A stretch of 46,187 nucleotides of DNA from Aliikangiella coralliicola (lineage in GTDB: Bacteria > Pseudomonadota > Gammaproteobacteria > Enterobacterales > Kangiellaceae). The DNA lies in the NCBI RefSeq assembly GCF_007004725.1, contig NZ_ML660175.1:1-46187 (forward strand), in the 5' to 3' direction. Under the pieces are notes generated by a model, which saw nothing but the letters and a program-made list of their open reading frames with translations, searched no databases and was not told the DNA's origin. Below are positions 26,342 through 34,387 of the stretch, in pieces. The translations under genes and the position numbers were made by a program. The first letter of the stretch is position 1. Each line of letters begins with the position of its first letter.

Positions 26342-27430
26342 ATGAGTTTGCTAAAACGTATGACTGTCGTATCACTCACCAGTTTTTCGCTGGCATTACT
26401 TTCAATCAATGCTATCGCACAAGAAGTCACACAGATGGTTTCTGTTGAGCAGGCTAAACAACAACATGTCACACCAACGGTGTGGCTTCCTGGTAATGTT
26501 GTCAACCGTTCAAATGCGCGAATATCCACCGAACAAAACGGACGGCTTACCTGGATATTAGACGTCGGCGCGAAAGTTAATAAAGGCGATCCCCTGGCTA
26601 AGTTGGATGCCCGACATCTGGATCTGCAACTCGCGGAAAAACAGGCGCAATTCAGGCAACAAAAAATCAACGCTGACTATCTAAAAAAACAGCAAAAACG
26701 CCTTAGAGCATTAATTGACAATAACAGTACTGCCAGAGCAGAGTTTGATCGAACTGAAAAAGATCTTCATATTGCGAATGAAGCATTGGGCGCTTTAGAA
26801 ATACAGGCCAAACAAATTGAACTAGCGATCGAAAAAGCCACTATAAAAGCGCCATTTGCCGGCAAAATTAATCGACGTCTGGTACAACAGGGAGAATACG
26901 TCACCATGGGCATGCCACTGGTTCAACTGGTTGACCCCAATACACTTGATATTACCATTGCCGCGCCGCTATCGGTGGCTCCCTATCTTTCTGCGAATAA
27001 CGAAGTGCTGGTAAAATTTAAAGATAAGTTATTAACCGTGCCTGTTCGCACCTGGAGCCCTGCAGGAGATTCTTCTTCCAGAACATTTGAAGTAAAACTG
27101 AATGCCTCACAATATGATTTATTCAGCGGGTTAGCAGTGACGGCATCTCTTCCTAACGAAAAAGCGGTGAGCGCGACTTTAGTTCCCAGAGACGCCTTAA
27201 TCCTTCGCGAAAAAGAAACCTATGTCATCGCTGTTGACACTGAAAGTAATGCCAGAAAAATCAGAGTGTCCGTTGGTCGCGGTATCGGCGAGTGGGTATC
27301 CGTTGAAGGAAAAGTTTCCGCCGGTGATAAGTTGGTAGTTCGAGGGGGTGAGCGACTGGAGGATGGTCAGAAAGTTCGTATCAACCAACCTGAAGTAAAA
27401 CAAGGCGTTGAAAATATCGCTGCTAATTAA
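26342..27430 (+). CDS. RND efflux periplasmic adaptor (membrane fusion protein)
   Basis: A 362-residue exported adaptor linking the RND pump to an outer-membrane channel. Signal peptide MSLLKRMTVVSLTSFSLALL to about residue 26 (SINAIAQ). Then a first half-lipoyl/barrel segment (GRLTWILDVGAKVNKGDPLAKL), an alpha-helical hairpin (about 95-155, rich in Gln and Lys), the return lipoyl strand (IKAPFAGKINRRLVQQGEYV), a beta-barrel and a membrane-proximal domain. The ATG at 26342 has GGAG with ideal 6-base spacing; earlier in-frame TTG and ATG codons do not. It lies 107 bases after the permease gene, most likely on the same transcript. No lipobox is present. Confidence 0.9.
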   Translation: MSLLKRMTVVSLTSFSLALLSINAIAQEVTQMVSVEQAKQQHVTPTVWLPGNVVNRSNARISTEQNGRLTWILDVGAKVNKGDPLAKLDARHLDLQLAEKQAQFRQQKINADYLKKQQKRLRALIDNNSTARAEFDRTEKDLHIANEALGALEIQAKQIELAIEKATIKAPFAGKINRRLVQQGEYVTMGMPLVQLVDPNTLDITIAAPLSVAPYLSANNEVLVKFKDKLLTVPVRTWSPAGDSSSRTFEVKLNASQYDLFSGLAVTASLPNEKAVSATLVPRDALILREKETYVIAVDTESNARKIRVSVGRGIGEWVSVEGKVSAGDKLVVRGGERLEDGQKVRINQPEVKQGVENIAAN

Positions 27431-27962
27431 GGAATACCACTCCCTTAAACGCGGGTTGATCTTTGCAGCTGGACTTAGTTGCTCTCCTCTACTAAATAAT
27501 CTATCACCAATAAAAAAACTCAAGTCTTATGGTGATAGATTCCTCAATTGACTTTAATTCTCCGAGTGAACCAGGCGCAGCTTACTTTTTTATCCAACGT
27601 GAGTATTTGCTCACACACATTTCAGAAATGTTGCTAGCCAACAGGCGTCAAATGCGCGTATTGCTTACTTCAGCCTCACGGCATAATAGCAAAGTCGGAA
27701 ACGATAAAAACCGCGAAGCTGGACGGGAGTTGTCAGATATTGCTTAACTCTGATTCTGTTTTTTTGAAAAGTAGACCTCTTTTGCCTCATTTTGAATGAA
27801 GCTAATTCAATAATTTGATGTTCTAACCAATAAAACTATTTTTTCTTTGTCCCCACAGTAAAGGCCTGTTAACTGGGAAGTTTTTTCAACAACACGGGAT
27901 ATTTACAAACAGCAGCGGATAGCTGAACTATATTTATATTAAAAGGAAAGATTTGTAATTGC
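27431..27962. other. Gene-free region downstream of the RND operon
   Basis: About 530 bases without a convincing gene. It contains the 12-base inverted repeat listed separately, and further on an imperfect hairpin near 27852-27878 followed by a run of T (27881-27886) that could end a plus-strand transcript. A 72-codon open frame starting inside the inverted repeat has no ribosome binding site and no recognisable content. Confidence 0.4.
27498..27541. repeat. 12-base perfect inverted repeat after the RND operon
   Basis: AATCTATCACCA and TGGTGATAGATT are exact reverse complements separated by 20 bases. The stem is strong and the loop contains a run of A on the plus strand (T on the minus strand), but no T-run follows the stem, so it is not a standard terminator. 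It could be a 3' stability hairpin or a protein-binding site. Confidence 0.6.
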
Positions 27963-28910
27963 ATGAATACCCCAAAACTACCTCACAACTCAAGTAAAAC
28001 GCTGCAGACCATCACTGACAAAAGGCTTGCGCTTGAAAAACTCATCAATATTGCTTGTAGTGTACAAAATCAACATAAGGCGCTGAGTGAAGTTGCACTA
28101 GCGGCAAAACCCTCACAAGAATTTCCTAAAAAAACGGTCGCCTATTTTAAAGCAATTGAAAAACACATGGCCGAGATTGACTCGGCGGGTTTACTACAAA
28201 AACTTGAAGTTGTTGAAGGTGCAATTAGTCAATCGATAAAAAAACTTATTCGCCTCGCAAAAATTAATGTTAGTCAGTTGCGAAACGACGAAATTAGCCA
28301 TATTGATATCGATACGTTCAAGCATTTTATCGATGATTTTAAAAGGCGAACTCAAACCTCGTTAGCACTTCGATTTATTCTGAAAAAAAGAGGAATGGCT
28401 ATTGCGCCGTTTAAGCTTCCCCTCTCGCAGGAGTCCATCGCAGAACAGATCGACACGCTCAAAGAAAAAGAACGTGGTTGTGTTAAACAAATTCGATCTG
28501 AAATACAGTCTATTATTGAGGACACTCAAAACCTGTTATTAAGCGATCAATTACCTTCCGAAATTCGCCTTGAACTGGAAAATGTTCAAACTGCAATGGC
28601 GGTTAACATTAAACATCTGGACAATGGTGGTTCAGTTGATGAAATTCCAAATGTCTATGAAGTGATAACACTAGAAAGCGAGCCTGCTTATGGAGAAGAA
28701 CTGGCCCCTCAAGAAATGGTTGACGAACCTGAGCCAGATAACAAAAAAACTGAACGGCAAGCAGAAATCAAACCTGAAACACAACCCCATCAAAAGGCCC
28801 CTCGGCCACAACCGAAATCTTTCTGGTGGTTACTTAAAACTTGGTTAACCTCTCCCTGGAGCACAAGCTGGCAATCGATCAAAGAAAAATACCGTGATGA
28901 CGATCAATAA
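27963..28910 (+). CDS. Unknown soluble helical protein with Pro-rich linker and Trp-rich tail
   Basis: I do not recognise a family. The 315-residue product has no signal peptide. Residues 1-220 look almost wholly helical and rich in Lys, Glu, Gln and Leu. An acidic then Pro/Gln-rich disordered linker follows (about 225-280; PEPDNKKTERQ, APRPQPK), and a short tail with five Trp residues (FWWLLKTW and SPWSTSWQ). The aromatic amphipathic tail suggests membrane or partner docking (inference). Codon use looks ordinary for the window. The ATG is the only start available; AAGGA lies an unusually long 14 to 16 bases before it. The gene stands alone, convergent with the amino-acid permease 29 bases away and with no terminator between. 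Confidence 0.65.
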   Translation: MNTPKLPHNSSKTLQTITDKRLALEKLINIACSVQNQHKALSEVALAAKPSQEFPKKTVAYFKAIEKHMAEIDSAGLLQKLEVVEGAISQSIKKLIRLAKINVSQLRNDEISHIDIDTFKHFIDDFKRRTQTSLALRFILKKRGMAIAPFKLPLSQESIAEQIDTLKEKERGCVKQIRSEIQSIIEDTQNLLLSDQLPSEIRLELENVQTAMAVNIKHLDNGGSVDEIPNVYEVITLESEPAYGEELAPQEMVDEPEPDNKKTERQAEIKPETQPHQKAPRPQPKSFWWLLKTWLTSPWSTSWQSIKEKYRDDDQ

Positions 28911-28939
28911 CTTGAGAAACTATTTATCACGCATTCAGA

Positions 28940-30337
28940 TTATTTATTCTTTGTCATCACAAAATAAATTGGTAATCCGCCAACAATCAGTGCGACTCCC
29001 CAAAGCAATGATTTAACCCCTATTCCGCTCACTGCCCAACAACAATAACCAAGCGCAAAAGTTGCAGTGAGCAAATTAAAATATTCTGGTTTTGTGCGCC
29101 AGCGAGAAAAAATCCACTTTAACTCTGCGCCAATTGATAACAAATATGGAATGAAAATTCCTAAGGTTGAAATTAAAATCGCGAACGTAAACAACGAAAC
29201 CATTCCTTCGCTAAAATTCGCAATCACCAACACCGAAATTAAGCCACTGGAAAGCACTAACGCACTAATCGAAACGCCCTGATTATCTTTATCTTTGAAA
29301 ATAGCCGGTAATAATCCATCTCTGGCCGCTGTCATCGGAACCTGTCCTTGCAATAAAATCCAACCATTCAGCGCGCCGACACAACTGATAACGGCACCGA
29401 TCGCAACCATGTAGCCAGCCCACTCCCCCCAGATAATTTTTGCCGCATCGGCAAAAGGCGCACCGGAAGATTGCAACTGCTCATTCGGCACCGCGCTCAT
29501 AATCGCAATCTGACTGGATATGTAAATCACCGCCGCCACCCCAAACCCCAGCATGGTGGCTCGCGGAATGGTAACCTTTGGGTTATCGACATTATCAGCC
29601 GGAATAGTGGCTGACTCTAACCCCAGAAACGCCCAAAGGGTCAATGCCGCGGTCGCTGTTACTGAAAAAACTATCGGCTGTTCGGATAAATTGAAAGGTC
29701 TAAAAGCTTGTGGCTCGAATACAAAAAATGCAGCAGCACCAATGGCTAACAAGGGCAATAATTTCAACACCGTTGTCACCAGCTGGAAAATTCCAGCCTG
29801 TTTAACGCCACGAATATTAATTAAGGTCACACTCCAGATTAACACCAATGCACAAATAACGGCGTAGACAGGATTGCTTTGTAATTCGGGAAAGAAAAAA
29901 CTCAGGTAAGCAATTGCCGCGACTGCAATGGCTGAATTTCCGCACCAGATGGAAACCCAGTAAGACCAGGCGACGCAAAAAGCGGCAAGTGAACCAAAGT
30001 TGTCATACGCATAGCGATAAGGCCCTCCCTGTTTTGGAAATTTTCGGCTCAGGCGTACGAAAACTAAAGCAGTCATTAGCGCGCCAAATGTGGTTGCCAA
30101 CCAACCGAGAATGCTCACGCCACCGTAGGGCGCTAAAGAAGCGGGCAATAGAAATATTCCTGAGCCAATCATGTTGCCAATTACCAACGCGCTACAGATC
30201 CAGATCCCCACAGTTTTTTTGTTCTTAGCTTTTTTATCACTAACTACCGAGACACCCTCTGTTTGTGACTGTAAAGCGACCTGATCGTCTGGTTTTGCAT
30301 TATCTGAGTCGTTCTTTTCGGTTATCGGCGATGACAC
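28940..30337 (-). CDS. APC-superfamily amino acid permease
   Basis: A 465-residue inner-membrane transporter with about 12 helices. A 40-residue hydrophilic N-terminus (Asp/Lys/Gln rich) precedes helix 1, which holds the substrate-backbone motif NMIGSGIFLLPASLAPYG, where GSGIF matches the GxGIF of APC exchangers such as AdiC. Helix 2-3 loop RKFPKQGGPYRYAYDNFG is also typical. The GTG start is preceded by AGGAG with a 6-base gap. It diverges from the aldehyde dehydrogenase, Rieske oxygenase and dimethylargininase genes, so import of an amino acid or methylated amino acid for that pathway is a reasonable inference. Resemblance to basic-amino-acid exchangers is suggestive, not decisive. Confidence 0.88.
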   Translation of the reverse strand: MSSPITEKNDSDNAKPDDQVALQSQTEGVSVVSDKKAKNKKTVGIWICSALVIGNMIGSGIFLLPASLAPYGGVSILGWLATTFGALMTALVFVRLSRKFPKQGGPYRYAYDNFGSLAAFCVAWSYWVSIWCGNSAIAVAAIAYLSFFFPELQSNPVYAVICALVLIWSVTLINIRGVKQAGIFQLVTTVLKLLPLLAIGAAAFFVFEPQAFRPFNLSEQPIVFSVTATAALTLWAFLGLESATIPADNVDNPKVTIPRATMLGFGVAAVIYISSQIAIMSAVPNEQLQSSGAPFADAAKIIWGEWAGYMVAIGAVISCVGALNGWILLQGQVPMTAARDGLLPAIFKDKDNQGVSISALVLSSGLISVLVIANFSEGMVSLFTFAILISTLGIFIPYLLSIGAELKWIFSRWRTKPEYFNLLTATFALGYCCWAVSGIGVKSLLWGVALIVGGLPIYFVMTKNK

Positions 30338-30710
30338 ATAACTCTCCTTGAAAACATAGAGCGGGTTACTTTTATCTGGTGACTTCGCCAGATGCTTTTT
30401 TGAGTTCCTTTTGCAAAGTGCAGCAGCTTCAGTATTACGTTGACGAGAGGATTAAGTCAAATTAAGTTGATTGTCGACGCAAATGTATATACTTGAATTA
30501 GAGTGACTAATCCAGCGAACCCATGCCTCAAATATAACGGTTTTTGGCCTTGCTGAATCCTGCATCTTCAAGTAGTTTGGGTATATACTTTGAGAATAGA
30601 CTAAATTCGAAAGCCAGAATTTTCGTTATCGGGATTACTATAATCAGGACTACGATAACCAGAACTTCAATCACCTGAACTTCGACAGCTTAACTTCGAG
30701 GATAGCAGTC
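30338..30710. promoter_or_regulatory. Divergent control region between permease and aldehyde dehydrogenase
   Basis: A 373-base gap holding the start signals of both divergent units. Near the permease, ATCTGG / CCAGAT (30376-30395) forms a hairpin followed by six T on the plus strand; for the permease transcript it lies in the 5' leader. Near the dehydrogenase lies a run of 15-base repeats (listed separately). I see no promoter box pair strong enough to name. Confidence 0.45.
30632..30706 (+). repeat. Five imperfect 15-base direct repeats in the dehydrogenase leader
   Basis: Consecutive 15-base units start GGATTACTATAATCA, GGACTACGATAACCA, GAACTTCAATCACCT, GAACTTCGACAGCTT and AACTTCGAGGATAGC. 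Neighbouring units agree at about 8 to 11 positions. The array ends four bases before the ATG and contains its ribosome binding site (GAGG, 9-base spacing). Stops in all frames near the array, and no start codon, argue against a leader peptide. Confidence 0.6.
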
Positions 30711-32135
30711 ATGCGAAATTACCAACAATTTTATATCAATGGCCAATGGGTAGCGCCAAGCACCAATAACCCGCTAGATGTCATCAATCCAGCAACGGAA
30801 CAAACCTGTGCGCAAATATCCTTAGGCGCGCAAGCCGACGTGGATGCCGCGGTTTCAGCAGCGCGCGACGCTTTTCAATCTTTCGGTAGTAGCGCGCGCC
30901 AGGAACGTATCGAGTTATTTGAATCGATTATTAGTGAATATAAAAACCGTTACAACGATATTGCCGAGGCAATCAGCGAAGAAATGGGCGCACCGATATC
31001 CCTGGCCACCAAGGCACAAACCGGTGCAGGGCTAGGTCATCTAAAAACGGCGCTCGCAGTGTTGAAAGAGTTTCATTTTGAGGAGCAATCCGGTGCAAGT
31101 CGAATTTATAAAGAGCCAATTGGTGTCTGCGGTTTGATCACGCCATGGAATTGGCCGATGAATCAAATTACCTGTAAAGTTGCTCCAGCGTTAGCAACAG
31201 GCTGTACAATGATACTAAAACCGTCGGAAATAGCGCCCCTTTCCGGATATATTTTCGCACAAATAATGGATAAAGCAGGCGTCCCGGCAGGCGTATTTAA
31301 TCTGATTAATGGCGACGGCCCTGGCGTAGGAACAGCACTCTCCAGCCACCCTCAAGTCGATATGATGTCCTTTACCGGTTCTACCAGGGCAGGCTCACTG
31401 GTTGCGCAAAATGCCGCGCCAACGGTAAAAAGAGTGACTCAGGAACTCGGCGGAAAATCGGCTAACATTATTCTCGATGATGCAGACTTTGAACAAGCCG
31501 TTAAGCGCGGCACATTTTCAGTTTTTAATAATACAGGTCAGTCTTGCAACGCGCCGACACGCATGTTGGTTCCTGCTGACAAAATCGATCTTGCTGCAGA
31601 AGTTGCGGCTAACACTGCCACCAAAGTCGTGGTAGGCGCTCCTAATAACGAGAGTACAACAATGGGTCCGCTGGTCAGCAAGTTGCAGTTTGATAAAGTG
31701 CAAGGAATGATTGAGAAAGGTCTTAAGGAAGGCGCAACGCTAATTTGTGGTGGGCCAGGTAAACCCGAAGGATTAGAACAAGGCTACTTTGTAAAACCGA
31801 CTGTTTTTAGTAATGTGAACAATGAGATGACAATAGCCCGTGAAGAAATCTTTGGTCCTGTTTTATCTATTTTACCTTACGCCAATGACGAAGAAGCCAT
31901 TGCAATTGCCAACGATACACCCTACGGATTGGCAGGTTATATCCAGGGGAACGATCAACAGCGAATAAGCTACATTGCGTCAAAAATTCGCGCCGGCAAT
32001 ATCAATATTAATGGACAATCCGGCGATTTGAATACACCGTTTGGCGGCTATAAACAATCGGGAAATGGCCGTGAGTGGGGTGTTCACGGGTTCGAAGATT
32101 ACCTGGAAATTAAAGCGGTGAGCGGTCTGGAATAA
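30711..32135 (+). CDS. NAD(P)-dependent aldehyde dehydrogenase
   Basis: A 474-residue enzyme of the ALDH superfamily, full length. The NAD-binding region has the catalytic-Asn motif TPWNWPMNQ and the FTGSTRAG turn. The general base is Glu245 (QELGGKSAN) and the nucleophile Cys279 (NTGQSCNAPT). EEIFGPVLSI and PFGGYKQSGNGRE complete the family signature. It oxidises an aldehyde to the acid; the natural substrate is not readable from sequence. The Rieske oxygenase that follows is of a type that releases an aldehyde or semialdehyde when it cleaves a C-N bond, so this enzyme probably removes that product (inference). It is cytoplasmic and first in a three-gene plus-strand run. Confidence 0.93.
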   Translation: MRNYQQFYINGQWVAPSTNNPLDVINPATEQTCAQISLGAQADVDAAVSAARDAFQSFGSSARQERIELFESIISEYKNRYNDIAEAISEEMGAPISLATKAQTGAGLGHLKTALAVLKEFHFEEQSGASRIYKEPIGVCGLITPWNWPMNQITCKVAPALATGCTMILKPSEIAPLSGYIFAQIMDKAGVPAGVFNLINGDGPGVGTALSSHPQVDMMSFTGSTRAGSLVAQNAAPTVKRVTQELGGKSANIILDDADFEQAVKRGTFSVFNNTGQSCNAPTRMLVPADKIDLAAEVAANTATKVVVGAPNNESTTMGPLVSKLQFDKVQGMIEKGLKEGATLICGGPGKPEGLEQGYFVKPTVFSNVNNEMTIAREEIFGPVLSILPYANDEEAIAIANDTPYGLAGYIQGNDQQRISYIASKIRAGNININGQSGDLNTPFGGYKQSGNGREWGVHGFEDYLEIKAVSGLE

Positions 32136-32200
32136 TCTTTTAATCAACCGGATCTTTGATTAACTTACCCTTTAATTAACTAACTCTTTAATTAATCATC
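32136..32200 (+). repeat. Hairpin and AT-rich imperfect repeats between dehydrogenase and Rieske genes
   Basis: Four units of 15 to 17 bases share the core CTTTAATTAAC or a close variant (CTTTTAATCAAC, CTTTGATTAAC, CTTTAATTAAC, CTTTAATTAATC). The first two also pair: TTAATCAA (32140-32147) and TTGATTAA (32156-32163) form an 8-base perfect stem. The array starts at the dehydrogenase stop codon and stops about 36 bases before the oxygenase ATG. It may tune expression between the two genes; it is too weak for a certain terminator. Confidence 0.5.
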
Positions 32201-32236
32201 AGTTTTTTAAATTTAGCCGAGCGAGGAATAGTTATT

Positions 32237-33349
32237 ATGACAACAAAAAATACACTGCTGTCTCACCTTCGTCCGGCTGATCCCAAGGATGCGCACACAC
32301 TTCCAGCATCACTTTACGTGGATCCCGATATCTTAAATATTGAATATGAAACCATCTTTGAAAATACCTGGCAGCTAATCGGTCACATTGATCAAGTGAA
32401 GAACCCCGGCGATCAATTGGTTTGTCAGGTTGGAAAAATACCCGTGGTAGTGGTGCGCAACCAAGAAAAAACGTTGAAAGCATTCCATAATGTTTGTCGT
32501 CACCGAGCAGGCCCTGTCGCTATCGAAAATAATAACAGTAAGGTATTACGCTGTCGCTATCATGGATGGACCTATACATTAGACGGCCAGCTAAAAAGTG
32601 CGCCGGAGATGAATTCCACGCCGAATTTTGAGGTTTGCCAATTTCACTTACCCCAGCTGTTATTGCGCGAATGGCAGGGATTTATTTTTGTTTGTGCCGG
32701 CGATTCGCCTGCACCATTCGAACAGGTTTTCGCCAGTATATCAGAAAATATTCAGCCCATTGATTTATCCGAAATGTCCTTTAGCCATCGGGACGAATAC
32801 GTCATCGAATGTAACTGGAAAGTCTATATGGATAATTACCTGGAAGGCTATCATTTACCCCATGTGCATCCAGGTTTAAATAAACTTCTTGATTACCGAA
32901 GTTACGATACCCTGTTGCAACCATGGTACAGCTACCAATTCAGTCCATTGGACGACAATTCAAATGGGGAGAATTTTTACGGTGAAGGTAAAGCGCATTA
33001 CTACTGTATTTATCCCAACCTGATGCTAAATATATTACCTGGCCGATTACAAACCAACATCATTCTGCCGCTCGATCATCAGAAAACGCGGATCATTTTT
33101 GATTATTACTATTCCGATCCCAGTTCAAAACAAACCAAACAATTAATTGAACAAGACAGGGAGTTTAGTGATGTTGTTCAAGATGAAGATATTGCGATTT
33201 GTGAAAAAGTTCAGTTAGGTCTCAACTCCGGCAGTTATCACACCGGCAGACTCTGCATGAAAAGAGAGACAGGCGTTTTGCACTTCCAGAATTTAATTCG
33301 CCAATCACTGCGTGACGCCATCGAGGGTGAACAACTGAAAGACTATTAA
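32237..33349 (+). CDS. Rieske oxygenase, quaternary-ammonium type (CntA/GbcA-like)
   Basis: A 370-residue oxygenase alpha subunit. The Rieske [2Fe-2S] ligands are Cys87, His89, Cys106 and His109 (CRH, 16 residues, CRYH). The mononuclear iron site is EGYHLPHVH with His206 and His211 and a later acidic ligand in the DEDIAICEK stretch. The bridging residue before the histidines is Glu203, where ring-hydroxylating dioxygenases have Asp; Glu is the trait known from carnitine oxygenase CntA and its relatives. The enzyme should therefore oxidatively demethylate or cleave a quaternary amine. Substrate is unknown: glycine betaine, carnitine, stachydrine or a methylated arginine derivative. The needed reductase is not encoded nearby. 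AGGA precedes the ATG; the next gene follows after 29 bases. Confidence 0.88.
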   Translation: MTTKNTLLSHLRPADPKDAHTLPASLYVDPDILNIEYETIFENTWQLIGHIDQVKNPGDQLVCQVGKIPVVVVRNQEKTLKAFHNVCRHRAGPVAIENNNSKVLRCRYHGWTYTLDGQLKSAPEMNSTPNFEVCQFHLPQLLLREWQGFIFVCAGDSPAPFEQVFASISENIQPIDLSEMSFSHRDEYVIECNWKVYMDNYLEGYHLPHVHPGLNKLLDYRSYDTLLQPWYSYQFSPLDDNSNGENFYGEGKAHYYCIYPNLMLNILPGRLQTNIILPLDHQKTRIIFDYYYSDPSSKQTKQLIEQDREFSDVVQDEDIAICEKVQLGLNSGSYHTGRLCMKRETGVLHFQNLIRQSLRDAIEGEQLKDY

Positions 33350-33378
33350 TCTGAATCCAATTACCGTGTGAGGAAATT

Positions 33379-34140
33379 ATGTTTACTAAAGCCATTGTCA
33401 GAACCCCTTGCAAAGCGATGATAGAAGGCATAACAACTGCTAACCTGGGAACGCCTGATTATCAAAAAGCACTGCAACAACACGCAGACTACATCGCCGC
33501 CTTACAAGAGTGTGGGCTCTCGGTAACAGTGTTGCCTGCTGACGAAAACTTTCCCGATTCAACTTTCGTTGAAGATACTGCATTGATGACACCTCATTGC
33601 GCCATTATCACCAACCCGGGAGCACCTTCACGCACCGCAGAGACTCATTCAATCAAAGCTGTAGTCGCCGACTTTTACGATCAAGTCGAATTGATTGAAG
33701 CCCCGGGAACAGTTGAAGCAGGCGACATTATGATGGTCGGTGATCACTACTACATTGGTTTATCGGAAAGGACGAACCAACAAGGTGCCGACCAAATGAT
33801 TGCTATTTTAAAAAGATATGGAATGACAGGATCCACAGTGACAATGAGTGAAATGCTTCACCTGAAAACTGGGTTGGGTTACCTGGAAAATAACTACCTC
33901 TTAGCTTGTGGAGAGTTTCTTAAAAAAGCAGAGTTTCAACAATACAATATCTTAGAAGTGGAGCAAGAGGAAGCTTATGCTGCTAATAGTGTATGGGTAA
34001 ATAATGTCGTGTTAACACCGGCAGGATTTCCAAAAACTCACCAACTCATTCAATCTGCAGGATATGAAATCAGAATAGTAGATGTTTCTGAGTTTCAGAA
34101 AATTGACGGCGGCTTGAGTTGTTTGTCACTGCGCTTTTAG
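33379..34140 (+). CDS. Dimethylargininase-like hydrolase (DDAH)
   Basis: A 253-residue member of the guanidino-modifying superfamily. Catalytic residues fall at Glu113 (TVEAGDIM), His161 (LHLKTGLG) and Cys248 (GGLSCLSLRF), one place off the Glu114-His162-Cys249 triad of the 254-residue Pseudomonas aeruginosa enzyme, so the match is close over the whole length. That enzyme hydrolyses asymmetric dimethylarginine or monomethylarginine to citrulline and a methylamine. AGGA lies 6 bases before the ATG, and the gap from the Rieske gene is only 29 bases, so the two are co-transcribed. An arginine deiminase or other guanidine hydrolase activity remains possible. The pairing with a quaternary-amine oxygenase is unusual. 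Confidence 0.88.
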   Translation: MFTKAIVRTPCKAMIEGITTANLGTPDYQKALQQHADYIAALQECGLSVTVLPADENFPDSTFVEDTALMTPHCAIITNPGAPSRTAETHSIKAVVADFYDQVELIEAPGTVEAGDIMMVGDHYYIGLSERTNQQGADQMIAILKRYGMTGSTVTMSEMLHLKTGLGYLENNYLLACGEFLKKAEFQQYNILEVEQEEAYAANSVWVNNVVLTPAGFPKTHQLIQSAGYEIRIVDVSEFQKIDGGLSCLSLRF

Positions 34141-34387
34141 CATTAGAGTCATTGATGCAAAAGCGCATTACTAAACTCATTAAGAGATTATCTAAAGAAT
34201 CACTTTAAAATCTTACCTCTCAAAATTCGCTTTCCCTGAACTTTTAGCATCTAAATCCATCGGACTCAGTATGCAGGGTTAGCTATCAGTAAAAAAAATG
34301 TAAGCCTATCCAGTTACATATTCTATTGTCACCGCAGATATGAACTATAATTTTAAGGAACTTGACTTAAGATAAAGATCTATCTCA

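Noticed and set aside
27529-27747. A 72-codon plus-strand open frame after the RND adaptor gene
   Set aside because: Its ATG lies in the arm of an inverted repeat, there is no ribosome binding site, and the composition shows no domain or signal peptide.
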